Notes under the pieces: generated by a model
What the model saw: only the letters and a program-made list of their open reading frames with translations
What the model was told of the DNA's origin: nothing
Database searches by the model: none
Shown: one piece after another, positions 52,308 through 60,290 of the stretch
Layout of the letters: every line of letters starts with the position of its first letter
Position numbering within the stretch: the first letter of the stretch is position 1
Position numbers and translations under genes: made by a program
NCBI RefSeq assembly: GCF_030159855.1
Contig: NZ_BSNG01000001.1
Coordinates: 434,001-498,000 of the forward strand
Source: Devosia yakushimensis
GTDB lineage: Bacteria; Pseudomonadota; Alphaproteobacteria; Rhizobiales; Devosiaceae
Direction: 5' to 3'
Length of the DNA stretch: 64,000 bases

Positions 52308-53237
52308 ATGGATGAACTCAATGCCGCCGGCGACCTGGTCCGGCTGCCCCGGCAGCGGGCGCCGCGCCCCACGCCGCGGCCCGACCGGAGCTTTTATGCC
52401 TCGGGCAAGGCCTTTGGCCGGTTTGGCATGCGGGCCTTCACGCCCCAGCTGATGCCGGCGCCCCATAGCCATGGCCATATCGAGTTCAACTGGCTGACCC
52501 ATGGCACGATGGACTATGTGTTCGACGGCCGACCGGTGACCGTGAGCGCCAACCGGCTCGTGGCGTTCTGGGCGGGGATACCGCACCAGACTGTGGGATT
52601 GAGCGAGGAGGCGATTGCCGGCCGGCAGCACAATATCTACCTGCCGATGGATTCATTCCTGCACATGCCGCAATTGGGACGATTGACCGAAACGCTGATG
52701 GGCGGCGGGGTGATCCTGTTTCAACCGGAGGCTATCGGGCTCGATACGCTGGAGCGCTGGCACAGCGATTATCGGAGCGGGAATTCGCTGCGCACCGACA
52801 TTGTGCGGCTGGAAATCGGCACGCTATTCCGCCGTGCGGCGATCACCGGCTGGGACCTGCTGCTGCCGGCCTGGATCGAACCGGCAGGCAGCCGCACGCG
52901 GACGGGCTCGCCGGTGCGCTATGTGGTGCGCATGGTGCGCCATATCGTTGAGAACATCACCGAGCCGCTGACCGCCGAGGATATTGCCGGTGTGGTTGGG
53001 CTGCATCCCAATTACGCGACCAACCTCTTCACCAAGGTCATGAGCATTTCGGTGCAGAAATTCGTGGTGCGGATGCGGTTGATCCGGGCACGGTCGCTGC
53101 TGTTCGATGGGAACCTTTCCATTGCCAACATTGCCTTTCAGTCGGGCTTTGTCAGCCAGACGCAGTTCTACGAGCATTTCCGCAAGGCTTATGGGATGAC
53201 CCCGAGCCAGATGCGCAAGGATACGATCGAGGGCTAG
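52308..53237 (+). CDS. AraC-family regulator, MelR-like
   Basis: 309 residues from the ATG at 52308; ATG 52242 is another option. The layout matches E. coli MelR: cupin sensor with SHGHIEFNWLTHGTMDYVFDG and FWAGIPHQ, then HTH motifs LTAEDIAGVVGLHPNYATNLFTKVM and LSIANIAFQSGFVSQTQFYEHFRKAYGMTP. Divergent from the agpA-melA operon, so it is the probable alpha-galactoside-responsive activator (role of AgpT in Sinorhizobium). Its TAG stop lies in the terminal CTAG of a palindromic repeat. A broken copy of its 3' end occurs 0.5 kb downstream. Confidence 0.9.
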   Translation: MDELNAAGDLVRLPRQRAPRPTPRPDRSFYASGKAFGRFGMRAFTPQLMPAPHSHGHIEFNWLTHGTMDYVFDGRPVTVSANRLVAFWAGIPHQTVGLSEEAIAGRQHNIYLPMDSFLHMPQLGRLTETLMGGGVILFQPEAIGLDTLERWHSDYRSGNSLRTDIVRLEIGTLFRRAAITGWDLLLPAWIEPAGSRTRTGSPVRYVVRMVRHIVENITEPLTAEDIAGVVGLHPNYATNLFTKVMSISVQKFVVRMRLIRARSLLFDGNLSIANIAFQSGFVSQTQFYEHFRKAYGMTPSQMRKDTIEG

Positions 53238-53380
53238 GACCAATCGCCATTCACTGATGCTGGCCTGCAAATGGCAGTTTTCTGCGCTTCCGGTGCTCAC
53301 GTACCCAAACGTACGCTGCGCTCCGGTTCTCGAAAACCACCATTCTCGGCTCAGCCTGAGTGGATGGCGATTGGCCCTAG
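53234..53380. repeat. Long palindromic repeat, full-length form
   Basis: 147 bp bounded by CTAG. Outer arms: CTAGGACCAATCGCCATTCA at the left and its near complement ending ATTGGCCCTAG at the right. Nested inside are AATGGnnGTTTTC with its complement and an ACGTACCCAAACGTACG tip, so nearly the whole element can fold into one hairpin. A short form occurs at 62886-62942. Confidence 0.85.
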
Positions 53381-53444
53381 GGGCTCCTCCTTATCGGACA
53401 GCCGAAAACGCCGCCCGGCCCGGCATGGGCGTCGCGGATTTACG

Positions 53445-53504
53445 GTAACGGGCGGCCATTGGGCCTTCCGAAGACTAAAGAGTGGACCAATGGCCGCCCG
53501 TTAC
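53445..53504. repeat. Perfect 18-bp inverted repeat
   Basis: GTAACGGGCGGCCATTGG (53445-53462) and its exact reverse complement (53487-53504) are separated by 24 bp. It lies 64 bp past the long palindrome in non-coding DNA. No gene or transposase is linked to it. Function unknown. Confidence 0.8.
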
Positions 53505-53768
53505 GATCCGCTTTTGCATGAGGTCCGGTTCAGGCGGTACCATTATTGCAGGTCCGGCTGCCGAGTTTCCAACCCCAATGGAAAGGCGCCCCTCTCCCAC
53601 GGCCTCCCCGCCCGGCCCTGCGTCGGGGCCGCGTAACTGGCGGGAATGGGGGTATAGTCGCACGGTTTTTTTGGGCGGGGATAAGTTTTTTGGAAGGGCA
53701 GGTTTTGACGCTATTTCGCTCATCCAGCGAAGCAAACAACGTACTCCGGAGCAGCCATTTCAACCGCT

Positions 53769-53911
53769 CGTGCCGGACCGATGTTGTTCGACGGGAATTT
53801 GTTGATCGTCAATATCGCGTTTCAATCTGGGTTCGTGAACCAGAGGCAGTTCTACGAGCATTCCCGCAAGGCTCTATGGGATGACGCCGAGAAGGATACG
53901 ATTGGGGGTAG
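53769..53911 (+). pseudogene. Truncated duplicate of the MelR-like gene (3' fragment)
   Basis: RAGPMLFDGNLLIVNIAFQS and GFVNQRQFYEHSRKA align with RARSLLFDGNLSIANIAFQS and GFVSQTQFYEHFRKA of the intact regulator (DNA from about 53085 to 53237). The copy carries a 1-nt insertion after GCT and a 10-nt deletion before AAGGATACG, and has lost the stop and everything upstream of the second HTH. Many silent differences show that the duplication is old or came from a relative. Confidence 0.88.
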
Positions 53912-53941
53912 ACGCTGGCAGCGCGGGGCAGGTTCGCGGGA

Positions 53942-55183
53942 TCAGGTACCCATGCTATTCGTCGATGCCGGGGCTGCGGCAGGCTTGGTGATGCGTTGCG
54001 CCAGTATCCAAGTCAGTGCGGCGATTGCCAGCGTGATGGCTCCGCTCACCAGAAATGCGGCTCCAATCTTGAAGACGGAAATAATAACGCTGCCGAAGAA
54101 GGGGGCGCTGACCATGGTTGCCGTGACGAAGGCATCGCTCAGCGCGGTGACCCGGCCCATCTTATCCTTCGATGTCTCCAATTGGACGATTGTGCGGTAG
54201 GGGATCAGGGCGAACGAATTGGCCACGCCAACGACGAAAAACAGCACGGTGAGAAATAGTGCGGAGGCTGATTGCGTGATGTAGGGCAGAACGCCCGCAA
54301 GCATGATCAGAGCGCCAATTGCTGCGCTGGAGACCGTCATGGAAACGAATGCTTTTTGCGTCGTGAGGCTGAGACGTCCCAACAGCAAGGCGCCGGCTAT
54401 GCCGCCAGCGCCGAGCGCCGCCATTACGGCGCCAAGAAAACTTGCCGGCATGCCCAGGCTATCCAGATAGAGCACGGCAAAGCTGTCATAGAGAAAAGTG
54501 GCGAACATGCTGGCGGCAAAATAGACGGTTGCCAGCAGCAGGAGTGGTTGGCCGGTGATTTCTGTCAGTCCCGCCTTGAAGTTTACGAGGAATGTTTCTG
54601 AGACCTGGTGGCTCTTCCGGCCTTCGCCTGGCATTTCAAGCAACAAGAAGGTCAGTGCCGCAAAGACCGACAAAGCGGCCGTGAGGACAAAAAGCGATTG
54701 ACTGCTCAGGGCCAGCAAGAGCGCGCCGCCGAGTGCCGGGCCCAATATGCGCGTGAGCTGGCGGATGGTGAACAGGGTGGAATTGACCGATGTGAGCTGA
54801 TCGGGGCCGACAAGATTTGGAATTGCGGCTTGAGAGGCGGGCAGGGAGGCGGAGGCGAAACTCGTTCTCAGCGCGACGAGAATGAGCAGAATGATTGGAT
54901 TGGGCGAAAAGATCATGACGCCACAAATTAATGCCCGACCTATATTGGCACCCAGGTAAACGCTTTTGTGCGGAAAGCGGTCGGTGAGCATTCCGGCCAG
55001 CGGCCCGACAAAAAGGCGCGGTGCGGCGAGCGCAATGGCGAACCATGCCAGACCCCAGGCGCCCACTTGCCAATGCGTTAGCAGGGCCACGATTGCCAGA
55101 TAGTCGATCCAATCCGCAAAGCTCGTCGCAGTAGCGGATAGAAACAATGGAATCAGCCGATGCTGCTTTGGGGTATCAGTCAT
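53942..55183 (-). CDS. MFS transporter (MFS_3/EntS-like exporter)
   Basis: 413 residues, 12 helices. RLFVGPLAGMLTDRFPHKSVYLGANIGRA matches the loop 2-3 motif of MFS_3 proteins (enterobactin- and macrolide-exporter-like), and SQAAIPNLVGPDQLTSVNS is also family-typical. The substrate is unknown. Base composition is visibly more AT-rich and codon use less biased than in neighbours such as ychF, and the gene adjoins a pseudogene and palindromes, all consistent with acquisition by transfer. Confidence 0.88.
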   Translation of the reverse strand: MTDTPKQHRLIPLFLSATATSFADWIDYLAIVALLTHWQVGAWGLAWFAIALAAPRLFVGPLAGMLTDRFPHKSVYLGANIGRALICGVMIFSPNPIILLILVALRTSFASASLPASQAAIPNLVGPDQLTSVNSTLFTIRQLTRILGPALGGALLLALSSQSLFVLTAALSVFAALTFLLLEMPGEGRKSHQVSETFLVNFKAGLTEITGQPLLLLATVYFAASMFATFLYDSFAVLYLDSLGMPASFLGAVMAALGAGGIAGALLLGRLSLTTQKAFVSMTVSSAAIGALIMLAGVLPYITQSASALFLTVLFFVVGVANSFALIPYRTIVQLETSKDKMGRVTALSDAFVTATMVSAPFFGSVIISVFKIGAAFLVSGAITLAIAALTWILAQRITKPAAAPASTNSMGT

Positions 55184-55285
55184 TGGCGTCCAGTCCCTCC
55201 TACAGCGGGGACCGTAACTGCCGCGAAGGGCAAATGGCTAGAATAAAGCTCCCGAGATCTCCTCCCTGTCGAGAGGCCGATGGAT

Positions 55286-55309
55286 GGACTGGCGGATACT
55301 CGCCAGTCC
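55286..55309. repeat. Inverted repeat downstream of ychF
   Basis: GGACTGGCG-GATACT-CGCCAGTCC: a perfect 9-bp stem, 6-nt loop, 11 bp beyond the ychF stop. No T-run on the minus strand, so it is a possible weak terminator or mRNA-end hairpin. Confidence 0.5.
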
Positions 55310-55320
55310 CGGCGTGACAC

Positions 55321-56418
55321 TCAGGTATTGAACTTGAACAGCATCACGTCGCCATCCCTAACGACATATTCCTTGCCTTCGTCGCGGGCCTTGCCGGCTT
55401 CCTTGGCGGGGACTTCGCCGCCCAGGGTGACGAAATCATCGTAGGCGATGGTCTGGGCGCGGATGAAGCCGCGTTCGAAATCGGAGTGGATGACGCCGGC
55501 TGCCGCAGGGGCCTTGTCGCCCTTATGGATGGTCCAGGCGCGGGTTTCCTTGGGGCCGACGGTGAAATAGGTCTGTAGGCCCAGCAAGGCATAGGCCTCG
55601 CGGATCAGCCGGTTGAGGCCGGCTTCGTGCAGGCCCAGGGATTCCAGATATTCGGCCTGTTCCGCATCGGGGAGCTGGGCCAGCTGGCTTTCGATTTCGG
55701 CGGAGATGATGACGACGCCCGCGTCATGGCTATGGGCATAGTCTTCGACCAGCTTGCTCATGGCGTTGCCGTTTTCGGCCGAGCCTTCGTCGACATTGCA
55801 GACATAGAGGGCGGGCTTGGAGGTGAGGAGCTGCAGCTCCTGGAAGGCTTTTTCTTCCTCGGCATCGCGCTTGACGAAGCGGGCGGACTTGCCGTCGCGC
55901 AGCAGGACAAGGGCGCGGTCGATCAGCTCGAGGGTGAGCTTGGCGTCCTTGTCGTTCTGCTTGGCCTTTTTCTCGACGCCGGCGCGGCGCTTTTCGAGGC
56001 TTTCGAGGTCGGCCAGCATCAGCTCGGTTTCGACCACTTCGGCGTCGGCCAGCGGATCGACCTTGTTGGCGACGTGGATGATATTGTTGTCTTCAAAGCA
56101 GCGCAGCACATAGGCGATGGCGTCGCATTCGCGGATATTGGCAAGGAACTGGTTGCCCAGGCCTTCACCCTGCGATGCGCCCTTCACCAGCCCGGCAATG
56201 TCGACGAAGCTCATGCGGGCGGGCAGGATATTGATCGACTTGCCGATGGCGGCGAGCTTATCGAGCCTGATATCGGGCACCGAGACTTCGCCCACATTGG
56301 GCTCGATGGTGCAGAAGGGGAAGTTCGCGGCCTGGGCGGCAGCGGTGCGGGTGAGCGCGTTGAAAAGGGTCGACTTGCCGACATTGGGCAGGCCGACGAT
56401 GCCCATCTTGAAACCCAT
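55321..56418 (-). CDS. ychF: Redox-regulated ATPase YchF (OLA1 homologue)
   Basis: 365 residues. An Obg-related GTPase-fold protein that prefers ATP. G1 is GLPNVGKSTLF, G3 is DIAGLVKGASQGEGLGNQFL, and the altered G4 (NVDE in place of NKxD) is the hallmark. A coiled-coil insert (about 130-170) and the C-terminal TGS domain (TYFTVGPKETRAWTIHKG, then VLHSDFERGFI-type block) are present. Acts on ribosomes and in stress responses. It is apparently a single-gene transcript. Confidence 0.96.
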   Translation of the reverse strand: MGFKMGIVGLPNVGKSTLFNALTRTAAAQAANFPFCTIEPNVGEVSVPDIRLDKLAAIGKSINILPARMSFVDIAGLVKGASQGEGLGNQFLANIRECDAIAYVLRCFEDNNIIHVANKVDPLADAEVVETELMLADLESLEKRRAGVEKKAKQNDKDAKLTLELIDRALVLLRDGKSARFVKRDAEEEKAFQELQLLTSKPALYVCNVDEGSAENGNAMSKLVEDYAHSHDAGVVIISAEIESQLAQLPDAEQAEYLESLGLHEAGLNRLIREAYALLGLQTYFTVGPKETRAWTIHKGDKAPAAAGVIHSDFERGFIRAQTIAYDDFVTLGGEVPAKEAGKARDEGKEYVVRDGDVMLFKFNT

Positions 56419-56494
56419 GGGGAACTCCGGAAATTGTTGGCTTCCACATGGTTCGGATGGGCTGAGATGTCAATCCGAACCTGTGGCGGAGCGC

Positions 56495-57013
56495 CTATGC
56501 GGTGCGTTTGTTGCCCCGCCATTGGGCGGCGATCGAGACCAGCAGCAGCACGACGATGCCCGCCGAGATCAGGGCATTGTAGCCGGCGAGCGAAATGCCG
56601 AGGAAACGGAACTGGACGACGTCGCAGCCGATGACGTGGGCGTCGTTCATATTGCTCAGGGCGTTGAAATCCATGGGATCGCCGACGCCGGTGCAGGCGG
56701 TGGGGCCGGGCCAGAAGCCCCATTCGACCCCGGCATGAAAGCCGCCCATAAAGGTGCCCCAGAGAAAAATAGCGGTGACGATGGCCATGGCGATGTACCA
56801 GACGGTCAGCGGCAGCCGGTTCCAGGTCAGCAGCACGAGCAGCAGGATGGGCAGGCCCCAATAATAGGCTAGGCGCTGTTCGAGGCAGAGTTCGCAGGGC
56901 ACCAGGCCACCGATCAACTGGCTGCCCCAGGCCCCGGCAATGGCGGCCAGGCCCAGCACGAAGGCGATGCCGGCAGTGATCTTGTCGAGCGGCCGAGATT
57001 TGGTGGCGGGCAT
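56495..57013 (-). CDS. dsbB: Disulfide bond formation protein B
   Basis: 172 residues, four helices. Reoxidises periplasmic thiol oxidases and passes electrons to quinone. The first redox pair is CELC at the helix 1/2 loop (GGLVPCELCLEQRLAYYWG); the second pair is the cysteines in TACTGVG and VIGCDVV. The ATG at 57013 fits the family's N-terminus; the in-frame extension to 57139 is not coding-like. Stop lies 76 bp before the ychF start, same strand. No dsbA gene is adjacent. Confidence 0.9.
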   Translation of the reverse strand: MPATKSRPLDKITAGIAFVLGLAAIAGAWGSQLIGGLVPCELCLEQRLAYYWGLPILLLVLLTWNRLPLTVWYIAMAIVTAIFLWGTFMGGFHAGVEWGFWPGPTACTGVGDPMDFNALSNMNDAHVIGCDVVQFRFLGISLAGYNALISAGIVVLLLVSIAAQWRGNKRTA

Positions 57014-57089
57014 GGCAGATTCCGTATGACGCTTGGCTGCGTCGATAAAACCGAATTGGGGCAATTTCCAGCGGGGAACGGCGATGTGA

Positions 57090-57911
57090 TCAATCGCCGG
57101 GCAGGGTGATGCCCAGGGCCTGGCGCAAGGCGATGGCATTGGCGGGGGCGTGGAGTTTGTCCTCGTGGACGAAATAGGCGAAGACGTCCTTGCCGGCCTT
57201 GTCCCAGGCGCCGATCGTTCCGGCCCAGTCGGCGATGTCGCTGGTTTCGTAGCCTTGAGCAGCAGGGCGGGCAGGGCCCTGCAGGCGGCAATAGGCGAAA
57301 TCGGCGGTCAGCGTGCGGGCCGGGTTTTCGACGGTGTCGGCAATGACCTGCGCCACATTATGGCTGGCCAGCAGGTCGCGGATTTCGGGCGTATCGAAGC
57401 TGGCATTGCGCAGCTCGATGGCGTGGCGGATGGTGGTGACGCCATCGGTGGCGAGAAAGGGCGGGGTCTTGAGCCGGCCGTCGGCTTCCCCGGCAAGGGC
57501 TACATATTGCTCGGGCGTCTTGGGCAGCAGCGCCAGGAAAGCGGCGAAGATGTCGGGCTTGTAGCTGAGATTGGGCGGCAGCTGCCAGATGAAGGGGCCG
57601 AGCTTTGCGCCCAGGGCCAAGGGGCCCGAGGCGAAGAAATTGGCCAATTCGGCCCGGCAATCCTTGAGCCGCTTGATATGGGTGACGAGCTGCGGGCCCT
57701 TGATCGAGAAGACGAAGCCCTCGCGCGCCTCGCCGGCCCATTTGGCAAAGCTGTCCGGTTTCTGGGTGGCGCGGAAGGTGGCGTTGATCTCGATGGTGCC
57801 GAGGCGGGAGCTGGCATAGGCCAGCTCCTTTTTCTGAACGAGCCCTTCGGGGAAGAAGGTGCCGCGCCAGGGTTCGTAAACCCAGCCCGCCGTGCCCGTT
57901 CTGATCGTCAT
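57090..57911 (-). CDS. DUF72-domain protein
   Basis: 273 residues. TIRTGTAGWVYEPWRGTFFPEG and the segments EINATFRATQKPDSFAKWAGEA and FVFSIKGPQLVTH are the YecE/DUF72 TIM-barrel blocks; LPPNLSYKP follows. The function of the family is unsettled. The downstream dsbB gene starts 76 bp later on the same strand. The gene is 17 bp after the outer-membrane protein's stop, so it may be read from that promoter. Confidence 0.9.
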   Translation of the reverse strand: MTIRTGTAGWVYEPWRGTFFPEGLVQKKELAYASSRLGTIEINATFRATQKPDSFAKWAGEAREGFVFSIKGPQLVTHIKRLKDCRAELANFFASGPLALGAKLGPFIWQLPPNLSYKPDIFAAFLALLPKTPEQYVALAGEADGRLKTPPFLATDGVTTIRHAIELRNASFDTPEIRDLLASHNVAQVIADTVENPARTLTADFAYCRLQGPARPAAQGYETSDIADWAGTIGAWDKAGKDVFAYFVHEDKLHAPANAIALRQALGITLPGD

Positions 57912-57928
57912 GCAATCCCCCCGAGAGG

Positions 57929-58612
57929 CTAGAACTTGTAGTTCACACCCGCACGGACGACGCTGAAGCGTTGGGTTGCGTCGATATTGCCGCCGGGCAA
58001 GCCACTATAGGTCTGGGTGCCCAGATCGACATAGAGGTATTCCGCCTTGACGGTGATATTTTCGGTGGCGGCGGCTTCGAGGCCAAGACCGGCCGTCCAG
58101 CCGAGATGGTTCTTGCTCTGGCTGGTGATCACGTCGCCGGGAGTGGTGACGCTGGCCGTGCCGCGGCCCCAGGCAGCGCCCAGGGTCACATAGGGCATGA
58201 CCTGGCCGAAGACCACGCCGGCGCGGCCGCGCAGGGTGCCATAGGCGTCGATGCCGACCTTGGAATTGCCGACGCCGGCAATGTCTTCGTCATGGCCGAT
58301 GCTGGCCCAGTTGATGTCGGCTTCGCCACCGATCACGAAGCCGCCCATGTCCACATTGTAGCCGGCCTGGGCACCCAGGTTCCAGCCGCCGGAATTGTTT
58401 TCGGTGGTGACGCCGCCGCCGACAGGCTTGCGGGTCAGCTCGCCCCAGCCATAGCCGCCGTTGACGCCGGCATAAAAGCCGCTCCAGTTCGAGACGGAAG
58501 TTGGCGAATAGAAGGAGCTGCCGCTATTGCCGCCATTCCAGCCAAGATCGGCGGCGAATGCCGGGGTGGTGACTAGCAGTGCAGTGGCAAGCGCAATGGC
58601 CTGGCGATTCAT
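57929..58612 (-). CDS. Omp25/31-type outer-membrane beta-barrel protein
   Basis: 227 residues. Signal peptide (IALATALLVTTPAFAA) then WSGFYAGVNGGYGWG, the start of the eight-stranded barrel seen in Brucella Omp25/Omp31 and related proteins. It ends in VVRAGVNYKF, with the C-terminal aromatic residue needed for barrel assembly. The ATG at 58612 follows GAGGA; the extension to 58654 is not needed. Likely structural or porin-like. An inverted TTAACCA repeat lies upstream. Confidence 0.9.
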   Translation of the reverse strand: MNRQAIALATALLVTTPAFAADLGWNGGNSGSSFYSPTSVSNWSGFYAGVNGGYGWGELTRKPVGGGVTTENNSGGWNLGAQAGYNVDMGGFVIGGEADINWASIGHDEDIAGVGNSKVGIDAYGTLRGRAGVVFGQVMPYVTLGAAWGRGTASVTTPGDVITSQSKNHLGWTAGLGLEAAATENITVKAEYLYVDLGTQTYSGLPGGNIDATQRFSVVRAGVNYKF

Positions 58613-58690
58613 GGTCGTCCTCGTCAGTCGGGAGATAGGTTGATTTTTATGCAAAATGCGACGGAATGAATTAACGCGGCGGTAAGGAAC

Positions 58691-58716
58691 GTGGTTAACG
58701 GAGCCGTCTTAACCAT
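58691..58716. promoter_or_regulatory. Inverted TTAACCA half-sites upstream of the outer-membrane protein gene
   Basis: GTGGTTAA (58691-58698) and TTAACCAT (58709-58716) are inverted with a 10-bp gap, 79 bp or more upstream of the ATG. TTAACCAT resembles the CtrA half-site motif described in alphaproteobacteria, although the 10-bp spacing differs from the usual TTAA-N7-TTAA. Candidate regulatory site only. Confidence 0.4.
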
Positions 58717-58835
58717 ATGTCAGCGTTCACATTTTCGAGGGGAGGGCAGAGAGCGGGGTGGCGGCACAAAAGTCGGCCGGCGATGAGCGATGCTGTTGCG
58801 GAGCGATGCGAGCTGGGTTAGAGAGCTTGCCTTGT

Positions 58836-58919
58836 GCCCCTCTGGCGGAATGGTAGACGCAGAGGACTCAAAATCCTCCGCCGCGAGGCGTGCCGGTTCG
58901 AGTCCGGCGGGGGGCACCA
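58836..58919 (+). tRNA. tRNA-Leu (anticodon CAA)
   Basis: 84 nt including an encoded CCA. Acceptor GCCCCTC pairs with GGGGGGC (one T-G pair). The anticodon stem GAGGA/TCCTC encloses loop CTCAAAA, giving CAA (reads UUG). A long variable arm typical of tRNA-Leu follows, and the T arm is GCCGG-TTCGAGT-CCGGC. It lies between divergent/convergent protein genes and is a potential integration site, but no integrase is present. Confidence 0.96.
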
Positions 58920-59008
58920 GTTTTCCCCATAATCGAAGTGACGCGACCCGCGCTTTCTGGTGCCTGGGCTTTTGCGGCATCGGGTTCGCGCAATGCGGGT
59001 TCGTTGGA

Positions 59009-59623
59009 TCAGAACGGGCCCTGCAAGTGATCGAGGCCGTGTCGTTCGCGGTCACGGTCGCGGTTGAAGCCGGGGGCGGTGGGGTCGAAATATTGCCAGC
59101 CTTCTTCTTCGTAGCGGGCGCGGCGCTCGGCTATGTCGACCTGCTCGGCCTTGACGAAAATGTCCTCGACAATGCCAGCCCTGCTTTCGTCGGTGCGGAC
59201 CGAGACGACGCTGCCGCCGCGGCGCACGCCTTCGGCAAAGATATGGGCATCCTGTTCATGTATGCCCGAGCTGGTGAGGGCGCCGATGACGCCACCGGTA
59301 GCGCCGCCCAAAGCGGCTCCGGCAACCGCGCCAATGGCAGTGGATACCAGCCAACCGGCGGCAATTACGGGGCCCAGGCCGGGTATGGCAAGGGCTCCGA
59401 CACCGGCCAGCAATCCACCCGCGCCGCCAATCAGGGCGCCGATCCCTGCCCCGGCACCGGCGCCGCCGGCAGCCCTCTCGTCGGTGGTGTCTTCGCCGAC
59501 CTCGTCGTCAAGGGTGGAGATGACAAGGGAAATCTCATCCTCGGGAAAGCCGGCCGCTTCCAGCGCACGCACGGCCTGTGCTGCCTGGTTGTAGTCGTCG
59601 AAAAGGGCGGTCATGGTTTTCAT
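59009..59623 (-). CDS. General-stress-type protein with glycine-zipper region
   Basis: 204 residues. N-terminal MTALFDDYNQAAQAVRALEAAGFPEDEISLV is the general stress protein 17M/YflT-like ferredoxin-fold module. Then comes a Gly/Ala-rich hydrophobic zipper (about 58-125), and a second ferredoxin-like half (HIFAEGVRRGGSVVSVRTD). The C-terminus is charged (DRDRERHGLDHL). GGAG lies 7 nt before the ATG. Probably membrane-associated; the role is unknown. Confidence 0.8.
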   Translation of the reverse strand: MKTMTALFDDYNQAAQAVRALEAAGFPEDEISLVISTLDDEVGEDTTDERAAGGAGAGAGIGALIGGAGGLLAGVGALAIPGLGPVIAAGWLVSTAIGAVAGAALGGATGGVIGALTSSGIHEQDAHIFAEGVRRGGSVVSVRTDESRAGIVEDIFVKAEQVDIAERRARYEEEGWQYFDPTAPGFNRDRDRERHGLDHLQGPF

Positions 59624-59694
59624 GGCACGTCTCCAATCCAGATGTGTGGACGGAAAACGATGAGACCCGGGCGAGTGTTCCCGAAGGCGTGATC

Positions 59695-60114
59695 TCAGCC
59701 GAGCTTGGCGGCCTTGGCGTAAAGGCGAACCATGCTGAGGGGCATGCCGGGGCGCTGGAAATAGACGCGGGCGCGCAGCTCCGGCTTGCGGCCGCTGCGG
59801 AAGAGCCTTGCTCCCAGGGCTTTTTCGGCTGCCGCCTCGGGCGTGGCAACCCCATCGACTACATGTTCGACCGGCTCTGCGCCGCCCGAAGCCAGATCGA
59901 TCACGCGATAGCTTACGGGCATCGGCTTTTCCTCTTCGGCTTTCTCCTTAGCACAAGCGGGGGCCGAAGGGGTGGGATTGGTGAACTCGATTTCGAGGGC
60001 GACCTCGATCGCTTCCTCGATCAGCAGGCCGATCGTGGGGCTCTGAGGATCCTTGGGGAGCGTGAACAGGGCCTGTTCCAGTTGGTCGCGGACCAGCCGT
60101 ACTTGTTTCGGCAT
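59695..60114 (-). CDS. Hypothetical protein
   Basis: 139 residues, no family recognised. The first third is helical (QLEQALFTLP, IGLLIEEAIEVALEIEF), followed by a charged linker (AKEKAEEEKP) and a beta-rich half (SYRVIDLASGGAE, RARVYFQRPG). The ATG at 60114 with GAGAGG upstream was chosen over a much longer in-frame start whose extra residues look non-coding. It ends 71 bp before the stress-protein gene, same strand. Confidence 0.6.
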   Translation of the reverse strand: MPKQVRLVRDQLEQALFTLPKDPQSPTIGLLIEEAIEVALEIEFTNPTPSAPACAKEKAEEEKPMPVSYRVIDLASGGAEPVEHVVDGVATPEAAAEKALGARLFRSGRKPELRARVYFQRPGMPLSMVRLYAKAAKLG

Positions 60115-60255
60115 GGGGCCTCTCGGATCGATGGTTGAATTAATCGAAACCCGCCATATTCGCCGGCGCGGACCTTGGTTCGGCTCTCCTGAGCTGTGTG
60201 TCGATCGACCTCGAGGATTGCTCATAAAATGCAGCCATCCTGTGGCGGGGAGCAG

Positions 60256-60276
60256 TGGCTTTTGATTCAAAAGCCA
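60256..60276. promoter_or_regulatory. 21-bp perfect palindrome
   Basis: TGGCTTTTGA-T-TCAAAAGCCA: 10-bp arms around one base, 142 bp upstream of the hypothetical gene at 60114 and 15 bp past the esterase stop (same strand). Its size and symmetry suit a dimeric regulator's operator, but it could also be a hairpin ending the esterase mRNA. Confidence 0.4.
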
Positions 60277-60290
60277 GGGGCCCGCCAATG

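Noticed and set aside
58836..58919. tRNA-Leu as an integration site of a genomic island
   Set aside because: No integrase gene and no direct repeat of the tRNA 3' end were found on either side within the window.
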